Shown here one piece after another: positions 52,850 through 62,363 of a DNA stretch of 64,000 bases. The translations under genes were made by a program, and so were the position numbers. Position 1 is the stretch's first letter, and each line of letters starts with the position of its first letter. Source of the stretch: Microlunatus capsulatus (lineage in GTDB: Bacteria > Actinomycetota > Actinomycetes > Propionibacteriales > Propionibacteriaceae); the NCBI RefSeq assembly GCF_017876495.1, contig NZ_JAGIOB010000001.1, forward strand, positions 124,001 to 188,000, read 5' to 3'. The notes below the pieces were generated by a model, which worked only from the letters and a program-made list of their open reading frames with translations, was not told the DNA's origin and did no database searches.

Positions 52850-53622
52850 GGCAGGCCGCGCAGGGCGCCGCCGTCGACGGCCGTCGTCGTCCCGGTGATG
52901 TAGCCCGCGACGTCGGAGGCCAGGAACCCGACCAGCGCGGCCAGCTCCTCGGGCCGCCCGTAGCGGCCGGCCGGGATCGCGGCCTCGCTCCGGCGGCGGA
53001 CGTCCTCGACGTCGGTGCCCTGTCGCTCGGCGGCCGACGCGTCGAGCGAGGCGACCCGCGGCGTCGCGATCCGGCCGGGGACGACGCCGTTGACGGTGAC
53101 CCCCTCGGCGGCCACCGTGCGCGCCAGCGTCTTGAGCCAGGCCACCAGGGCCGAGCGGCCCGTGTTGGAGTAGGCGAGGGTGTCGATCGGCTCGCGCACG
53201 CCGGAGGACAGCACGGCCAGCACGCGGCCGAAGCCGCGCTCGCGCATCCCGGGCAGCAGCCGGGTGGTGAGGTCGACGGGCGTGACGGCCAGCAGCTGGA
53301 AGGCGGCCCGCAGCCCGTCGGCGGTCACCTCGTCGGCCCGGGCCACCGGCGGCCCGCCGGCGTTGAGGACGAGCACGTCGACCCGGCCGAAGGCGTCCAG
53401 CGCGGCCTCCGCCACCACGGCGGCCGCGTCCGGGTCGCCGGCGTCGGCGACGACGGTCCGCACCGTCCGGCCGGGGGCGGCCAACTGCTCGGCGGCGGCG
53501 GCCAGCCGCCCGGCGTCCCGCGACCACAGCAGCAGGTCGTGCCCGCTGTCGGCCAGCACCCGGGCCGAGGCGGCGCCGAGCCCGGAGGTGGCCCCGCCGA
53601 CGACGGCGACGCGGGCGCTCAC
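52846..53622 (-). CDS. Short-chain dehydrogenase/reductase lacking the active-site lysine
   Basis: A 258-residue SDR. The cofactor motif GGATSGLG is near residue 9, NAGG near 87 and the active-site serine near 139. The normal YxxxK has become YSNTG (Y151 with G155 in the lysine position). The C-terminal VAGYITGTTTAVDGG is typical of the family. Such altered SDRs are either weakly active or have another role. It overlaps both neighbours by four bases, indicating strict translational coupling in the operon. Confidence 0.82.
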   Translation of the reverse strand: MSARVAVVGGATSGLGAASARVLADSGHDLLLWSRDAGRLAAAAEQLAAPGRTVRTVVADAGDPDAAAVVAEAALDAFGRVDVLVLNAGGPPVARADEVTADGLRAAFQLLAVTPVDLTTRLLPGMRERGFGRVLAVLSSGVREPIDTLAYSNTGRSALVAWLKTLARTVAAEGVTVNGVVPGRIATPRVASLDASAAERQGTDVEDVRRRSEAAIPAGRYGRPEELAALVGFLASDVAGYITGTTTAVDGGALRGLP

Positions 53623-54566
53623 CGGGTGCTCCCGGCCAGCACGGCGTCGACGTCCAGCGGCTCCGGGCCGGGCACCAGCCCGACGCGGGCGAGCACGTCG
53701 TCCAGCTCGGCGGTGGTCACCGGGTCGAGCCCGGCGGCCGGCACCGGCCCCCGGGTGCGCGCCGAGGTGAGCGCCCCGCGCCGGCGCAGCAGCTCCTTGC
53801 GGACGGCCAGGCCCGAGCCGGGCTGGCCCTCGAAGGCGATGAGCGGCAGGAAGTGGTCGAAGACCCGTCCGGCCCGTGCGCGGTCGCCCGCCTCGAAGGC
53901 CAGCCGCAGCGCGCGCAGCACCTCCGGGTAGGCGAACCCCGTCATGGTGCCGGCCGCGCCGCGGGACAGCTCGGCGTGCGCCGACACCCCGCCCAGCCCG
54001 CCGTAGACGGTGAGCCCGGGCACCCGGGCCAGCAGCTTGGAGATCTTGGGCGGGGTCGGGGCGTCCTCCAGCTTCACCGCGGCCGCGCCGCTGCGGCGCA
54101 GCGCCTCGACCAGCGTCGTCACCGACAGGGCGACGCCGGTGGCGACCGGCTCGTCCTGCAGCAGCACCGGCAGCGGGGCCGCCTCGCCGACGGCGCCGAA
54201 GAAGCCGAGCACGGCGTCGCTGTCGCGGACCAGCGGCGGCGCGGCGACCATCGCGGCGACGGCGCCGTGCGCGGCGGCCTCCCGCGCCCGGCGGGCGACC
54301 AGCGGCGGCGAGGCCGCGGAGCAGCCGACGGCGAAGGGCACCGCTCCCCCGGTGCCGGCGGCCGTCGCGGCCAGCACCGTCGCCCGTTCGGCGTCGTCGA
54401 GGGAGGTCACCTCCCCCATCACCCCGAGCACCGTCACGCCGTCGACGCCCCAGGAGACCGCGGTGCGGACGGCGGCCTCCAGGGCCGGGCCGTCCACCGC
54501 GCCCTCGTCGTCGAAGGGGGTGGGGGCGATCCACCAGGTGCCCGCCTGCAGTGCCGTGCCGGCCAT
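53619..54566 (-). CDS. Dihydrodipicolinate synthase family aldolase/lyase
   Basis: A 315-residue (beta/alpha)8 enzyme of the DHDPS/N-acetylneuraminate lyase family. The Schiff-base lysine is in AAAVKLEDAP (K165), and GVMGEVTSLDDAER near residue 48 is the pyruvate-carboxylate-binding region. The usual tyrosine motif is QDEP (137-140), so this is not true DHDPS. Members of this group condense or release pyruvate-like units. The ATG is chosen where the homology begins; it shares one base with the stop of the dehydrogenase gene. Confidence 0.85.
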   Translation of the reverse strand: MAGTALQAGTWWIAPTPFDDEGAVDGPALEAAVRTAVSWGVDGVTVLGVMGEVTSLDDAERATVLAATAAGTGGAVPFAVGCSAASPPLVARRAREAAAHGAVAAMVAAPPLVRDSDAVLGFFGAVGEAAPLPVLLQDEPVATGVALSVTTLVEALRRSGAAAVKLEDAPTPPKISKLLARVPGLTVYGGLGGVSAHAELSRGAAGTMTGFAYPEVLRALRLAFEAGDRARAGRVFDHFLPLIAFEGQPGSGLAVRKELLRRRGALTSARTRGPVPAAGLDPVTTAELDDVLARVGLVPGPEPLDVDAVLAGSTR

Positions 54567-55594
54567 CAGTAGCCCTTCGTCCGGTCGTAGAGGTTGCGCA
54601 GCGGCGCGCCGTCGCGGAAGCGTCGCAGGTTGTCGAGGAACAGGTCGACCAGGGTGGTGTTCTCCGTGGCCAGCGTCGACGCCGAGTGCGGGGAGACCAG
54701 CACGTTCTCCAGGTCCCACAGCGGGGAGTCCGCCGGCAGCGGCTCGACGGCGAAGACGTCCAGCGCCGCCCCGCCCAGCCGGCCCGCCACCAGGGCGTCG
54801 ACCAGCGCGGGCTCGTCGATGACCTGGCCGCGCGCGATGTTGACGACGACGGCGCCGGCGGGCAGCAGGTCCACCCGGGCGCGGCTGATGAGGCCGTCGG
54901 TCTCGGGGGTCAGCGGGCAGGCCAGCACCAGGACGTCGGCGCCGGGCAGCACGGCGTCGAGCTCGTCGGTGCCCACCACCCGGGTCGCCCCGGGCACGTC
55001 GTAGGTCCCGCCGGGGCGGCCGACGCCCCAGACCTCCAGCCCGGCCGCGGCCAGCAGCCGGCAGGTCTCGCGGCCGATCGAACCGAGCCCGACGACCAGG
55101 GCCCGGCGGCCCCGCACCGAGGAGGTGGCGTAGCGCTCCCAGTGGTGGGCGGCCTGCCGGCGGCGCAGCAGCGGCACGCCCTTGGCGACGTGCAGGACCC
55201 CGGCGAGGGCGAACTCGGCCAGCGGGACCGCGTGGGTGCCGGCGGCGGTGGTGAAGGCGATGCCGGTGCGGTCCAGTCCGGTGCGCTGCACGAACCCGCC
55301 GATGCCCGCGCTGGTTGCCTGCACCCAGCGCAGGGACGGCGCGCTGGTGGCCATCGCGGCCGGGTCGCGCCAGTCGAAGTCGAAGCTGACGTCGGCCCGG
55401 GCCAGCAGCCCGGTCCAGCGCTCGTCCTGCTCGGCGTTCAGCTGCGGCCGCTCCCCGCCGTGCTCGGCCGGGTAGCGCGGGACGGGCAGCAGCGACGCGT
55501 CGTGCAGCACCTCCACGTCCGGCTCGGCGGCGATCCGCGCCACGAGCGCGTCCTCCAGCGGTGAGGCAATCAGCACCCGGGTGGTGTCGGCCAC
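54566..55594 (-). CDS. D-2-hydroxyacid dehydrogenase family protein
   Basis: A 342-residue NAD-dependent dehydrogenase. The nucleotide motif GLGSIGRETCRLL is near residue 170, the catalytic arginine is in VNIARGQVIDE, the glutamate in DVFAVEPLP, and the histidine in VSPHSAS near 310. It reduces a 2-oxo acid to a D-2-hydroxy acid or the reverse. The GTG start has GGAGGAGGA 5 bases upstream, the best Shine-Dalgarno of the region. It is the first gene of the leftward operon and faces the divergent SDR gene across an operator region. Confidence 0.88.
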   Translation of the reverse strand: MADTTRVLIASPLEDALVARIAAEPDVEVLHDASLLPVPRYPAEHGGERPQLNAEQDERWTGLLARADVSFDFDWRDPAAMATSAPSLRWVQATSAGIGGFVQRTGLDRTGIAFTTAAGTHAVPLAEFALAGVLHVAKGVPLLRRRQAAHHWERYATSSVRGRRALVVGLGSIGRETCRLLAAAGLEVWGVGRPGGTYDVPGATRVVGTDELDAVLPGADVLVLACPLTPETDGLISRARVDLLPAGAVVVNIARGQVIDEPALVDALVAGRLGGAALDVFAVEPLPADSPLWDLENVLVSPHSASTLATENTTLVDLFLDNLRRFRDGAPLRNLYDRTKGY

Positions 55595-55622
55595 GCGTCC
55601 TCCTCCTGCCCGCGTCGGGCAG

Positions 55623-55639
55623 ATTGTCGACTGTCGACC
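55623..55639. promoter_or_regulatory. GTCGAC dyad near the start of the leftward operon
   Basis: ATTGTCGACTGTCGACC contains two GTCGAC units around a central T. TAGCCT (55647-55642) on the minus strand is a likely -10, so the dyad covers the transcription start of the hydroxyacid dehydrogenase operon. Confidence 0.6.
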
Positions 55640-55780
55640 GAAGGCTAGACGTCCGCGCGGTCCGCCGTCCACCCCTCCGAGGCCCGCGTCCCGCCTGTCA
55701 CACAACGGAAACATCCGGCGCGAGACCGTAACGAGCAAGATCGCCGGAACCCTTGACACCGCTCCGTCGCGCAGGCCATC

Positions 55781-55800
55781 GTCGATTGTCGACAACCGAC
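55781..55800. promoter_or_regulatory. GTCG-TTGTCGACAA-CGAC dyad before the rightward operon
   Basis: A 20-bp dyad with one mismatch contains the perfect palindrome TTGTCGACAA (55786-55795). TTGACA at 55753-55758 is a probable -35 box. The dyad lies 11 bases before the SDR start. It resembles operators of GntR-type (FadR/FCD) regulators, which is inference. Confidence 0.65.
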
Positions 55801-55810
55801 AAGAGAACGG

Positions 55811-56623
55811 ATGATCATGCTCCCGCTGCACGGATCGGTGGCCCTCGTCACCGGAGGCGCGAACGGGCTGGGCCGCGCCACGGCCCTCGCCCTCGCCGAG
55901 AGCGGCGCCCGGGTGGGCGTCCTGGACCTGCGCACCACCGACGCGCTCGGCCCCGACATCGCGGTGCTGACCGGCGACGTCGCCGAGGAGGGGGTCGTCG
56001 ACGCGGCCCTCACCGAGCTGGAGCAGCGCTTCGGACCGGTGGACATCCTCGTCAACGACGCCGCCGACTACCCGACCGCGGGCCTGCTCGAGATGAGCGC
56101 GGAGGCCTTCCGGCACGTGTTCGACGTCAACGTCACCGGCCTGTTCCTGGCCTGCCAGGCCTTCGCCCGGCACTACCTGGCCGCTGGCCTCACCTCGGGG
56201 CGGATCGTCAGCATCTCCACCGGCTCGGTCCGCAGCCCCCGGCCGCGCGGCTCGGCCTACGCCTCCTCCAAGGCGGCGGTGGAGACGATCTCGGCGACGC
56301 TGGCCATGGAGCTGGGCCCGCTCGGCATCACCAGCAACGTGGTCTCGCCGGGCTACATCGACGTCCGCGGGTTCAGCGACGCCAACCCCGACCGGGCCAG
56401 CGACGACCTGCGGGCCGCGCTGACCGCGTCCATCCCGACCGGCCGCGCCGGCCGCCCCGCCGACATCGCCCACGCCATCCGCTTCCTCTGCCTGCCCGAG
56501 AGCGAGCACCTGAACGCCGCCGTGCTCGCCGTCGACGGCGGGTCGGGCGCCGGCCGCTACGTGATGCCCTCCCCCGCCGCCGCACCCTCCCCCGCGGCCG
56601 CCGTCCCCGCCGGCCACGCGTGA
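55811..56623 (+). CDS. Short-chain dehydrogenase/reductase
   Basis: A 270-residue SDR with complete active site: TGGANGLG (about 14-21), NDAAD near 82 in the NNAG position, the catalytic serine in SISTGS, and YASSK near 158. The C-terminus has VLAVDGGSGAGRY followed by a low-complexity Pro/Ala tail. It should oxidise an alcohol or reduce a ketone with NAD(P). It is the first gene of the rightward operon; the ATG is close to an operator. Its stop overlaps the ABC ATPase start by four bases. Confidence 0.88.
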   Translation: MIMLPLHGSVALVTGGANGLGRATALALAESGARVGVLDLRTTDALGPDIAVLTGDVAEEGVVDAALTELEQRFGPVDILVNDAADYPTAGLLEMSAEAFRHVFDVNVTGLFLACQAFARHYLAAGLTSGRIVSISTGSVRSPRPRGSAYASSKAAVETISATLAMELGPLGITSNVVSPGYIDVRGFSDANPDRASDDLRAALTASIPTGRAGRPADIAHAIRFLCLPESEHLNAAVLAVDGGSGAGRYVMPSPAAAPSPAAAVPAGHA

Positions 56624-57729
56624 GCACCGCCGCCGTGGCGGCGGGGACCCCGCTACTGCAGACCGTCGGGCTGAGCAAGCACTACCCGCTCACCCGCAGC
56701 ACCGGCGCCTGGCTGCGCCGCGAGCCGGCCGAGGTGCTCAAGGCCGTCGAGGGCGTCGAGCTCGCCGTGCACCCCGGCCGGACGCTGGGCGTCGTCGGCG
56801 AGACCGGCTCGGGCAAGAGCACGCTGGGCCGGCTCATCCTGCGGCTGGAGCGGCCGACGTCGGGGCAGGTGCTGCTGGACGGCCACGACATCGTCGAGGG
56901 CGGCCGGGAGGGCACCCGCAAGCTGCGCCGCGAGGTGCAGGTCGTGCTGCAGGACCCCTACACCTCCCTCAACCCGCACCAGAGCGTCGGCGACGCCCTG
57001 GGTGAGGCCCTCAAGGTGACCGGCACGACGCCGCGCGAGCAGCGTCCCGCCCGGGTGGCCGAGCTGCTGGACCAGGTCGGCTTCCCCTCCGCCTGGGCCG
57101 ACCGGCGCCCCGGCCAGCTCTCGGGCGGCGGCCGCCAGCGGGTGAGCATCGCCCGCGCCCTGGCCGTGGGTCCCCGGCTGCTGGTCGCCGACGAGCCCGT
57201 CTCCGCGCTCGACGTCTCGGTCCAGGCGCAGGTGCTCAACCTGTTCCAGCGGCTGCAGTCCGAGCTGGGCCTGGCCTACCTCTTCATCACCCACGACCTC
57301 GCCGTGCTGGAGCGGATCGCCGACGACGTGGCCGTGCTCTACCTCGGCCGGGTCATCGAGTCCGGCCCGGCCGCCGCCCTGTTCGCCGACCCCAAGCACC
57401 CCTACACCCGCGCCCTGCTGGCCGCGGCCCCCAAGCTGGGCCAGCGCCGCTCGACCTCCAGCGCCGTCCGAGGCGAGCTGCCGAACCCCATCGCGCCGCC
57501 GTCGGGCTGCCCCTTCAACCCCCGCTGCCCCGCCGCGACGGACGTCTGCCGGTCCGTGGTCCCGCTGACCACGACCACGCCCGACGGCCTGCGCGTGGCC
57601 TGCCACCTCTACCCGGGCTCCACGCCGGGCTCCGACGCACCCCTGGACGGCGCCGCCGCCGTCCCGTCCCCGCTCACGGGCGCGGCGTCCTCGCCGTCGC
57701 CCGCCCCGTCCACCTGGAGGCACTCATGA
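56620..57729 (+). CDS. Peptide/opine ABC importer ATPase (DppF/OppF type)
   Basis: A 369-residue ATPase. Walker A is GETGSGKST (near 63), the signature [15 protein letters not shown], Walker [13 protein letters not shown] and the H-loop FITHDLAV. The C-terminal oligopeptide-transporter extension has [15 protein letters not shown] with the paired cysteines typical of this group. A Pro/Ser-rich tail follows. GTG overlaps the SDR stop, and its own stop overlaps the binding-protein ATG, so the operon is tightly coupled. Confidence 0.9.
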   Translation: MSTAAVAAGTPLLQTVGLSKHYPLTRSTGAWLRREPAEVLKAVEGVELAVHPGRTLGVVGETGSGKSTLGRLILRLERPTSGQVLLDGHDIVEGGREGTRKLRREVQVVLQDPYTSLNPHQSVGDALGEALKVTGTTPREQRPARVAELLDQVGFPSAWADRRPGQLSGGGRQRVSIARALAVGPRLLVADEPVSALDVSVQAQVLNLFQRLQSELGLAYLFITHDLAVLERIADDVAVLYLGRVIESGPAAALFADPKHPYTRALLAAAPKLGQRRSTSSAVRGELPNPIAPPSGCPFNPRCPAATDVCRSVVPLTTTTPDGLRVACHLYPGSTPGSDAPLDGAAAVPSPLTGAASSPSPAPSTWRHS

Positions 57730-59357
57730 CACCCGAGCCCACCGCACGTCCCCGGCCGGCCCTCGGCCGGTCCCCGTTCGCCCGGCGGCGGCTGCGCCGC
57801 GCCGTCCTCGCCGTCGGCCTGACGCTGGCCCTGACCGCCAGCGCGTGCGGGGGCGGGGGCTCCGACTCCGACCCGGCCGCCAGCTCGGCGCCGGCCGCCA
57901 CCAGCGAGGTGGACACCCTCAAGATCGCCAACGGCGTGGCCATCGACACCCTCGACCCCGCGCAGAACGCGGCCAACGAGAGCATCTGGCTGGACCAGAA
58001 CATCTACGCCCGGCTGGTCCAGACCGACCCGACCGGGACGAAGGTCGTCCCCGACCTCGCCGAGTCCTGGACCACCAGCGAGGACGGCCTCACCTGGACG
58101 TTCACCCTCAACCCGGACGCGAAGTTCGCCGACGGCAGCGCGGTCACCGCGGCCGACGCCGCGTGGTCGATCAACCGGGCCAAGGACGTCGAGGGCGGCT
58201 GGGGCTTCCTCATCACCCCGGTGACGAAGATCGAGGCCACGGACGAGAAGACCGTGACGATCACCCTCAAGACCCCGCACGCCCCGCTGCTGGCCGACCT
58301 GGCCATGTACGCCTTCGGCATCCTGCCGCAGAAGGCCGTCGAGGCCGACCCCGACTTCTTCGCCAAGACCCCGTATGGCGCCGGCCCGTTCAAGGTCACC
58401 AGCCTCGACCCCGACGCCCAGCTGGTGCTGAGCCGCAACGACAGCTACTACGGCGCGAAGCCCAAGATCAGCACCGTCGAGGTCAGCGTCGTCACCAACG
58501 ACAACACCCGCGTCCTGCAGCTGCAGGGCAAGCAGGTCGACGTGATCGAGAACCCGCCGGGCAACCTGCTGGAGCAGCTCGGCGCGAACCCCGACCTCAA
58601 GGTGAACCTGTTCCCCTCGACCCGGGTGGACTTCCTGCAGGTGCCGCTGAAGACCAAGCCCTTCGACGACGTCAAGGTCCGCCAGGCCGTCAAGGCCGCC
58701 ATCGACCTCGACGCGCTGAACACCCTGGCCTACCAGGGCAACGCCGTCCCGGCGAACACCTTCTTCCCCTACAAGTCGCTGTACTGGGACGAGTCGATCA
58801 CCGCGCCGAAGCCCGACCTGGACAAGGCCAAGCAGCTGCTGACCGAGGCCGGCTACGCGGACGGCTTCACGACCAACCTCATCGCCGTCAGCGGGGACGC
58901 CGCGGGCCAGGCCCAGGCCGTCGTGATCAAGGACGACCTGGCCAAGATCGGCATCGACGTGACGATCACGTCCTTCGAGCAGTCGACGGCCTACACCAAC
59001 GAGCGCTCGGGCACCAACGGCCTCGGCCTGCGGTACTGGACCAACGACATCATCGACCCCGACGAGGTGGCCACCTTCGGCGCCGACATCGACGGCGGCG
59101 CGAACTCCTTCAGCTCCTACTGGGGCGACCCGGCGGTCAGCAAGCTGGTCAACGACGCCCGCTCGGAGACCGACGAGGCGAAGCGCCAGGAGATGTACAG
59201 CCAGATCCAGCAGGCCGTCTACGACCAGGTCCCCTTCGTCCCGCTGGCCTACGCGCCCTTCCGCTACGCGTCGGGCTCCTGGGTCAACGGCTTCCAGGTC
59301 TCCCCGCTGGGCAACTACAACGACTCCCTGCTCAACCTGACCGTGGGGAGCCACTGA
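57726..59357 (+). CDS. Peptide/opine-binding lipoprotein (SBP family 5)
   Basis: A 543-residue extracellular solute-binding protein. The N-terminus has a positively charged stretch, a hydrophobic segment and the lipobox LTASAC (cysteine near residue 41). Family 5 motifs follow: LDPAQNAANE, LVQTDPTG-type segments, LAESWTTSEDGLTWTFTL and YGAGPFKV. Substrates include di- and oligopeptides, nickel, opines and some sugars. It begins in an ATGA overlap with the preceding ATPase and is the specificity component of the whole importer. Confidence 0.9.
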   Translation: MTPEPTARPRPALGRSPFARRRLRRAVLAVGLTLALTASACGGGGSDSDPAASSAPAATSEVDTLKIANGVAIDTLDPAQNAANESIWLDQNIYARLVQTDPTGTKVVPDLAESWTTSEDGLTWTFTLNPDAKFADGSAVTAADAAWSINRAKDVEGGWGFLITPVTKIEATDEKTVTITLKTPHAPLLADLAMYAFGILPQKAVEADPDFFAKTPYGAGPFKVTSLDPDAQLVLSRNDSYYGAKPKISTVEVSVVTNDNTRVLQLQGKQVDVIENPPGNLLEQLGANPDLKVNLFPSTRVDFLQVPLKTKPFDDVKVRQAVKAAIDLDALNTLAYQGNAVPANTFFPYKSLYWDESITAPKPDLDKAKQLLTEAGYADGFTTNLIAVSGDAAGQAQAVVIKDDLAKIGIDVTITSFEQSTAYTNERSGTNGLGLRYWTNDIIDPDEVATFGADIDGGANSFSSYWGDPAVSKLVNDARSETDEAKRQEMYSQIQQAVYDQVPFVPLAYAPFRYASGSWVNGFQVSPLGNYNDSLLNLTVGSH

Positions 59358-59359
59358 CG

Positions 59360-60310
59360 ATGGAACGCTTCGGGCTGCGCTGGTCGCGCCTGGGCAACCT
59401 GGTCCCGGTGCTGTTCGGCATCACCGTGGTGAGCTTCGTGCTCATCCGGCTGGTGCCGGGCGACCCGGCGTCGCAGATCCTCGGCAACCGCTACACCCCC
59501 GAGGCGGCCCAGGAGATCCGGGCCTCGCTCGGCCTGGACCGCTCGATCCTCACCCAGTACGGGATCTTCGTGCGGTCCGCGGCCACCGGCTCGTTCGGGG
59601 AGTCCTACCAGTACCACCGTCCGGTCGGGGAGCTGCTCCTCGACCGGATGGGCCCCTCGCTGCTGCTCGTGGGCATGACGGCCGCGCTCTGCGCGCTCGT
59701 CGCCGTCCCGCTGGGCCTCCTCGCCGCGCTGCGGCGGGGAGGCCTGCTGGACCAGGGCACCCGGGTGTTCTTCACCATCGGGTACGCGCTGCCGGGCTTC
59801 CTCGTCGGCGTGGTGCTGATCCTCGTCTTCGGGCTCAAGCTGCGCTGGTTCCCGATCGGCGGGTACGGCACCGGGTTCGCCGAGCACGTCCACCACCTGG
59901 TGCTGCCGGCGGTCACCCTGGCCATCCCGTTCTCGACGGTGCTCGTCCGCTCCCTGCGCTCGAGCACCATCGGGGTGCTGGACTCCGACTTCATCACCAT
60001 CGCCCGGCTCAAGGGCATCTCGGGCAGCCGGGTCATCTTCCGGCACGTCCTGCGCAACGCCATCGCCCCGGTCGCGGTGGTGTTCGGGATCAACCTGGCC
60101 TTCCTCGTCGGCGGCTCGGTGGTGGTGGAGAACGTCTTCTCCATCCCGGGGTTCGGCAGCCTGCTGGTGGGCGCGGTCTCGACGCGGGACTACCCCGTCG
60201 TCCAGGCGGTGGCCCTGGTGCTGGCCGTCTTCGTGCTGGCCGTGAACGTCCTCACCGACGTCGTGCACAGCCTGCTCGACCCGCGGCTCGCGGTGGCGGT
60301 GGCCCGGTGA
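59360..60310 (+). CDS. Peptide/opine ABC permease (DppB type)
   Basis: A 316-residue membrane protein with six helices. Family features are LIRLVPGDPASQIL near residue 30, the LGLDRSILTQYG segment and the EAA-like loop RLKGISGSRVIFRHVLRNAIAPV near 225. The ATG is just after the binding-protein stop. It forms the transmembrane channel with the next permease. Confidence 0.92.
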   Translation: MERFGLRWSRLGNLVPVLFGITVVSFVLIRLVPGDPASQILGNRYTPEAAQEIRASLGLDRSILTQYGIFVRSAATGSFGESYQYHRPVGELLLDRMGPSLLLVGMTAALCALVAVPLGLLAALRRGGLLDQGTRVFFTIGYALPGFLVGVVLILVFGLKLRWFPIGGYGTGFAEHVHHLVLPAVTLAIPFSTVLVRSLRSSTIGVLDSDFITIARLKGISGSRVIFRHVLRNAIAPVAVVFGINLAFLVGGSVVVENVFSIPGFGSLLVGAVSTRDYPVVQAVALVLAVFVLAVNVLTDVVHSLLDPRLAVAVAR

Positions 60311-61200
60311 CCGTCCTCGACCCCACCCAGCTCGGTCCCGACCTCACCGCCTTCCGCCGGGTCCGGTGGCTCCGGCTGCCGCTGCCGAAGGTGCTCCGCG
60401 GGAAGGTCTCGCTGGTGCTCGGCCTCGGCCTGCTGGCCGTCATCGCCGTGCTCACCCTGGGCGCACCGCTGTTCACCTCGTGGTCCCCGACGGCCATCGA
60501 CCCGCTCCGGCCGCTGCTGGCGCCGGGCACCGACGGCCACCTGCTCGGCACCGACGAGTTCGGCCGGGACCTGTGGGCCCGGGTGCTCTACGGCGGCCGC
60601 TACGACCTGGCCATCGCCTTCGGGGCCACCGCGGTCACCCTCGTGGTCGGCACGGCCATCGGGATGGTCGCCGCCTACGTCGGCGGCTGGGTGGAGGGCC
60701 TCACCATGCGGGTCGTCGACCTGTTCTTCGCCTTCCCCTTCATCGTCCTGGTGATCGCCATCGTCGCCAGCCTCGGCCCGAGCCTGCGCAACATGTTCAT
60801 CGCGCTGTGGGTGGCCAGCTGGGTGGCCTACGCCCGGATCGCCCACGGGCAGACGCTCTCGGCGCGCCGGTACGGCTACGTCGTCGCGGCCAACGTCCTG
60901 GGCTACTCCCCCGCCCGGGTCCTCACCCGGCACGTGCTGCCCAGCGTGCTGCCGCTCGTCGTGGTCTTCGCCATGGTCGACGCGGTCGGCAACGTGCTGC
61001 TGGGCGCCTCGCTCGGCTTCCTCGGCATCGGGGTCCGGCCGCCGACGCCGGAGTGGGGCTCGATGATCGCCGCCGGTCAGAACTACCTGCTGTCGAACTG
61101 GCAGCTCTCCCTGGTCCCCGGCATCGCCCTGGTGCTGCTCGGCGTGGCCTTCAGCCTGCTGGGCGACGGCCTGGCCGACGTCCTGAGGCAGAAGCAGTGA
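60307..61200 (+). CDS. Peptide/opine ABC permease (DppC type)
   Basis: A 297-residue membrane protein. Family features are LLGTDEFGRDLWARVLYGGRYDL near residue 80 and the EAA-type loop ANVLGYSPARVLTRHVLPSVLP near 197, with RPPTPEWGSMIA near 240. The GTG start overlaps the DppB stop by four bases. It completes the membrane part of the importer. Confidence 0.92.
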   Translation: MTVLDPTQLGPDLTAFRRVRWLRLPLPKVLRGKVSLVLGLGLLAVIAVLTLGAPLFTSWSPTAIDPLRPLLAPGTDGHLLGTDEFGRDLWARVLYGGRYDLAIAFGATAVTLVVGTAIGMVAAYVGGWVEGLTMRVVDLFFAFPFIVLVIAIVASLGPSLRNMFIALWVASWVAYARIAHGQTLSARRYGYVVAANVLGYSPARVLTRHVLPSVLPLVVVFAMVDAVGNVLLGASLGFLGIGVRPPTPEWGSMIAAGQNYLLSNWQLSLVPGIALVLLGVAFSLLGDGLADVLRQKQ

Positions 61201-62363
61201 GGAGCACCGTGACCACCTCCGCCCGCCCGGAGCCGAGCACCCGGACCGCCGCCGGCGGCGTCGACCGGAACCGCGTCCTGCTGGAGGTGCGCGACCTGCG
61301 GGTCTCCATCCCCACCCCGGCCGGGCCCGTCAACGCCACCGACGGCGTCTCCTTCACCCTGCGCCAGGGCGAGGTGCTGGGCGTCGTCGGGGAGACCGGC
61401 TCCGGCAAGAGCGTCACCTGCCGCGCCCTGCTCGGCCTGCGGCCGACGCCGGGGACCACGGTGAGCGGCACCGTCGCCTACCCGGGCCTGGGCGTCGACA
61501 ACGTCGCCGACCTCTCCGCCGCCGGCCTGCGCCGGCTCTGGGGCCGCGACGTGGCGATGATCCCGCAGAACCCGATGACCTCGCTCAACCCGGTCCGCCG
61601 GATCGGCGACCAGGTGGGGGAGGCGGTGGGCGCCTCCGGCGGCCCGCGGGGACGGGAGCGCCGCGACCGCGTCGTCGACCTGCTCCGCCAGGTGGGCCTG
61701 CCGGCGCCCGAGCGACGGCTCTCGGCCTACCCGCACCAGTTCAGCGGGGGCATGCTGCAGCGCACCCTGATCGCCATCGCGATCGCTCAGGACCCCAGCC
61801 TGCTGGTCGCCGACGAGCCCACCACCGCCCTCGACGTGCTGATCCAGGACCAGATCCTCGGCCTGCTGCTCTCCCTGCAGCGCGACCTCGGGACCAGCCT
61901 GGTGCTGGTCAGCCACGACCTCTCGGTCGTCTCCCAGGTCTGCGACCGGGTGGCGGTGATGTACGCCGGCCAGGTCGTCGAGCTGGCCGACACCGCCACG
62001 CTGCTGGCCGCCCCGCAGCACCCCTACACCCGGGCGCTGCTCGAGGCGCTGCCGGCCGCGGTCCCCCGCGACCAGCCGCTCCGCGTCATCCCGGGCGCCC
62101 CGCCCCCGCTGGTCGGCCTGGGTGCCACCTGCCGGTTCCTCGACCGGTGCGAGCACCGGCAGGACGCCTGCAGGACCTGGCCCACCGAGCTGGTCGGCAC
62201 CGGGCCCGGCCACCTCAGCCGGTGCCGCCGGGCCGCCGAGCTGGGCCCCACCGCCCTGCCCGTGCCCGTCGCCGCCGCCCCGCTGCCCGTCAACCCCGTC
62301 CCCGTCCCCCTCCACCCCGACTCCCACCTCTCGTCCGACCCCACCCCAGGAGACCTGTCATGA
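61197..62363 (+). CDS. Peptide/opine ABC importer ATPase (DppD/OppD type)
   Basis: A 388-residue ATPase with Walker [10 protein letters not shown] (near 64), the signature FSGGMLQRTLIAIAIA, Walker B LLVADEPTTALD and the H-loop LVSHDLSV. The C-terminal cysteine cluster C-x5-C-x6-C (RFLDRCEHRQDAC) is typical of the oligopeptide group. A Pro-rich tail of about 40 residues follows. GTG overlapping the permease stop is taken as start; a second GTG at 61209 with GAGGAG just upstream is an alternative. Confidence 0.9.
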   Translation: MRSTVTTSARPEPSTRTAAGGVDRNRVLLEVRDLRVSIPTPAGPVNATDGVSFTLRQGEVLGVVGETGSGKSVTCRALLGLRPTPGTTVSGTVAYPGLGVDNVADLSAAGLRRLWGRDVAMIPQNPMTSLNPVRRIGDQVGEAVGASGGPRGRERRDRVVDLLRQVGLPAPERRLSAYPHQFSGGMLQRTLIAIAIAQDPSLLVADEPTTALDVLIQDQILGLLLSLQRDLGTSLVLVSHDLSVVSQVCDRVAVMYAGQVVELADTATLLAAPQHPYTRALLEALPAAVPRDQPLRVIPGAPPPLVGLGATCRFLDRCEHRQDACRTWPTELVGTGPGHLSRCRRAAELGPTALPVPVAAAPLPVNPVPVPLHPDSHLSSDPTPGDLS

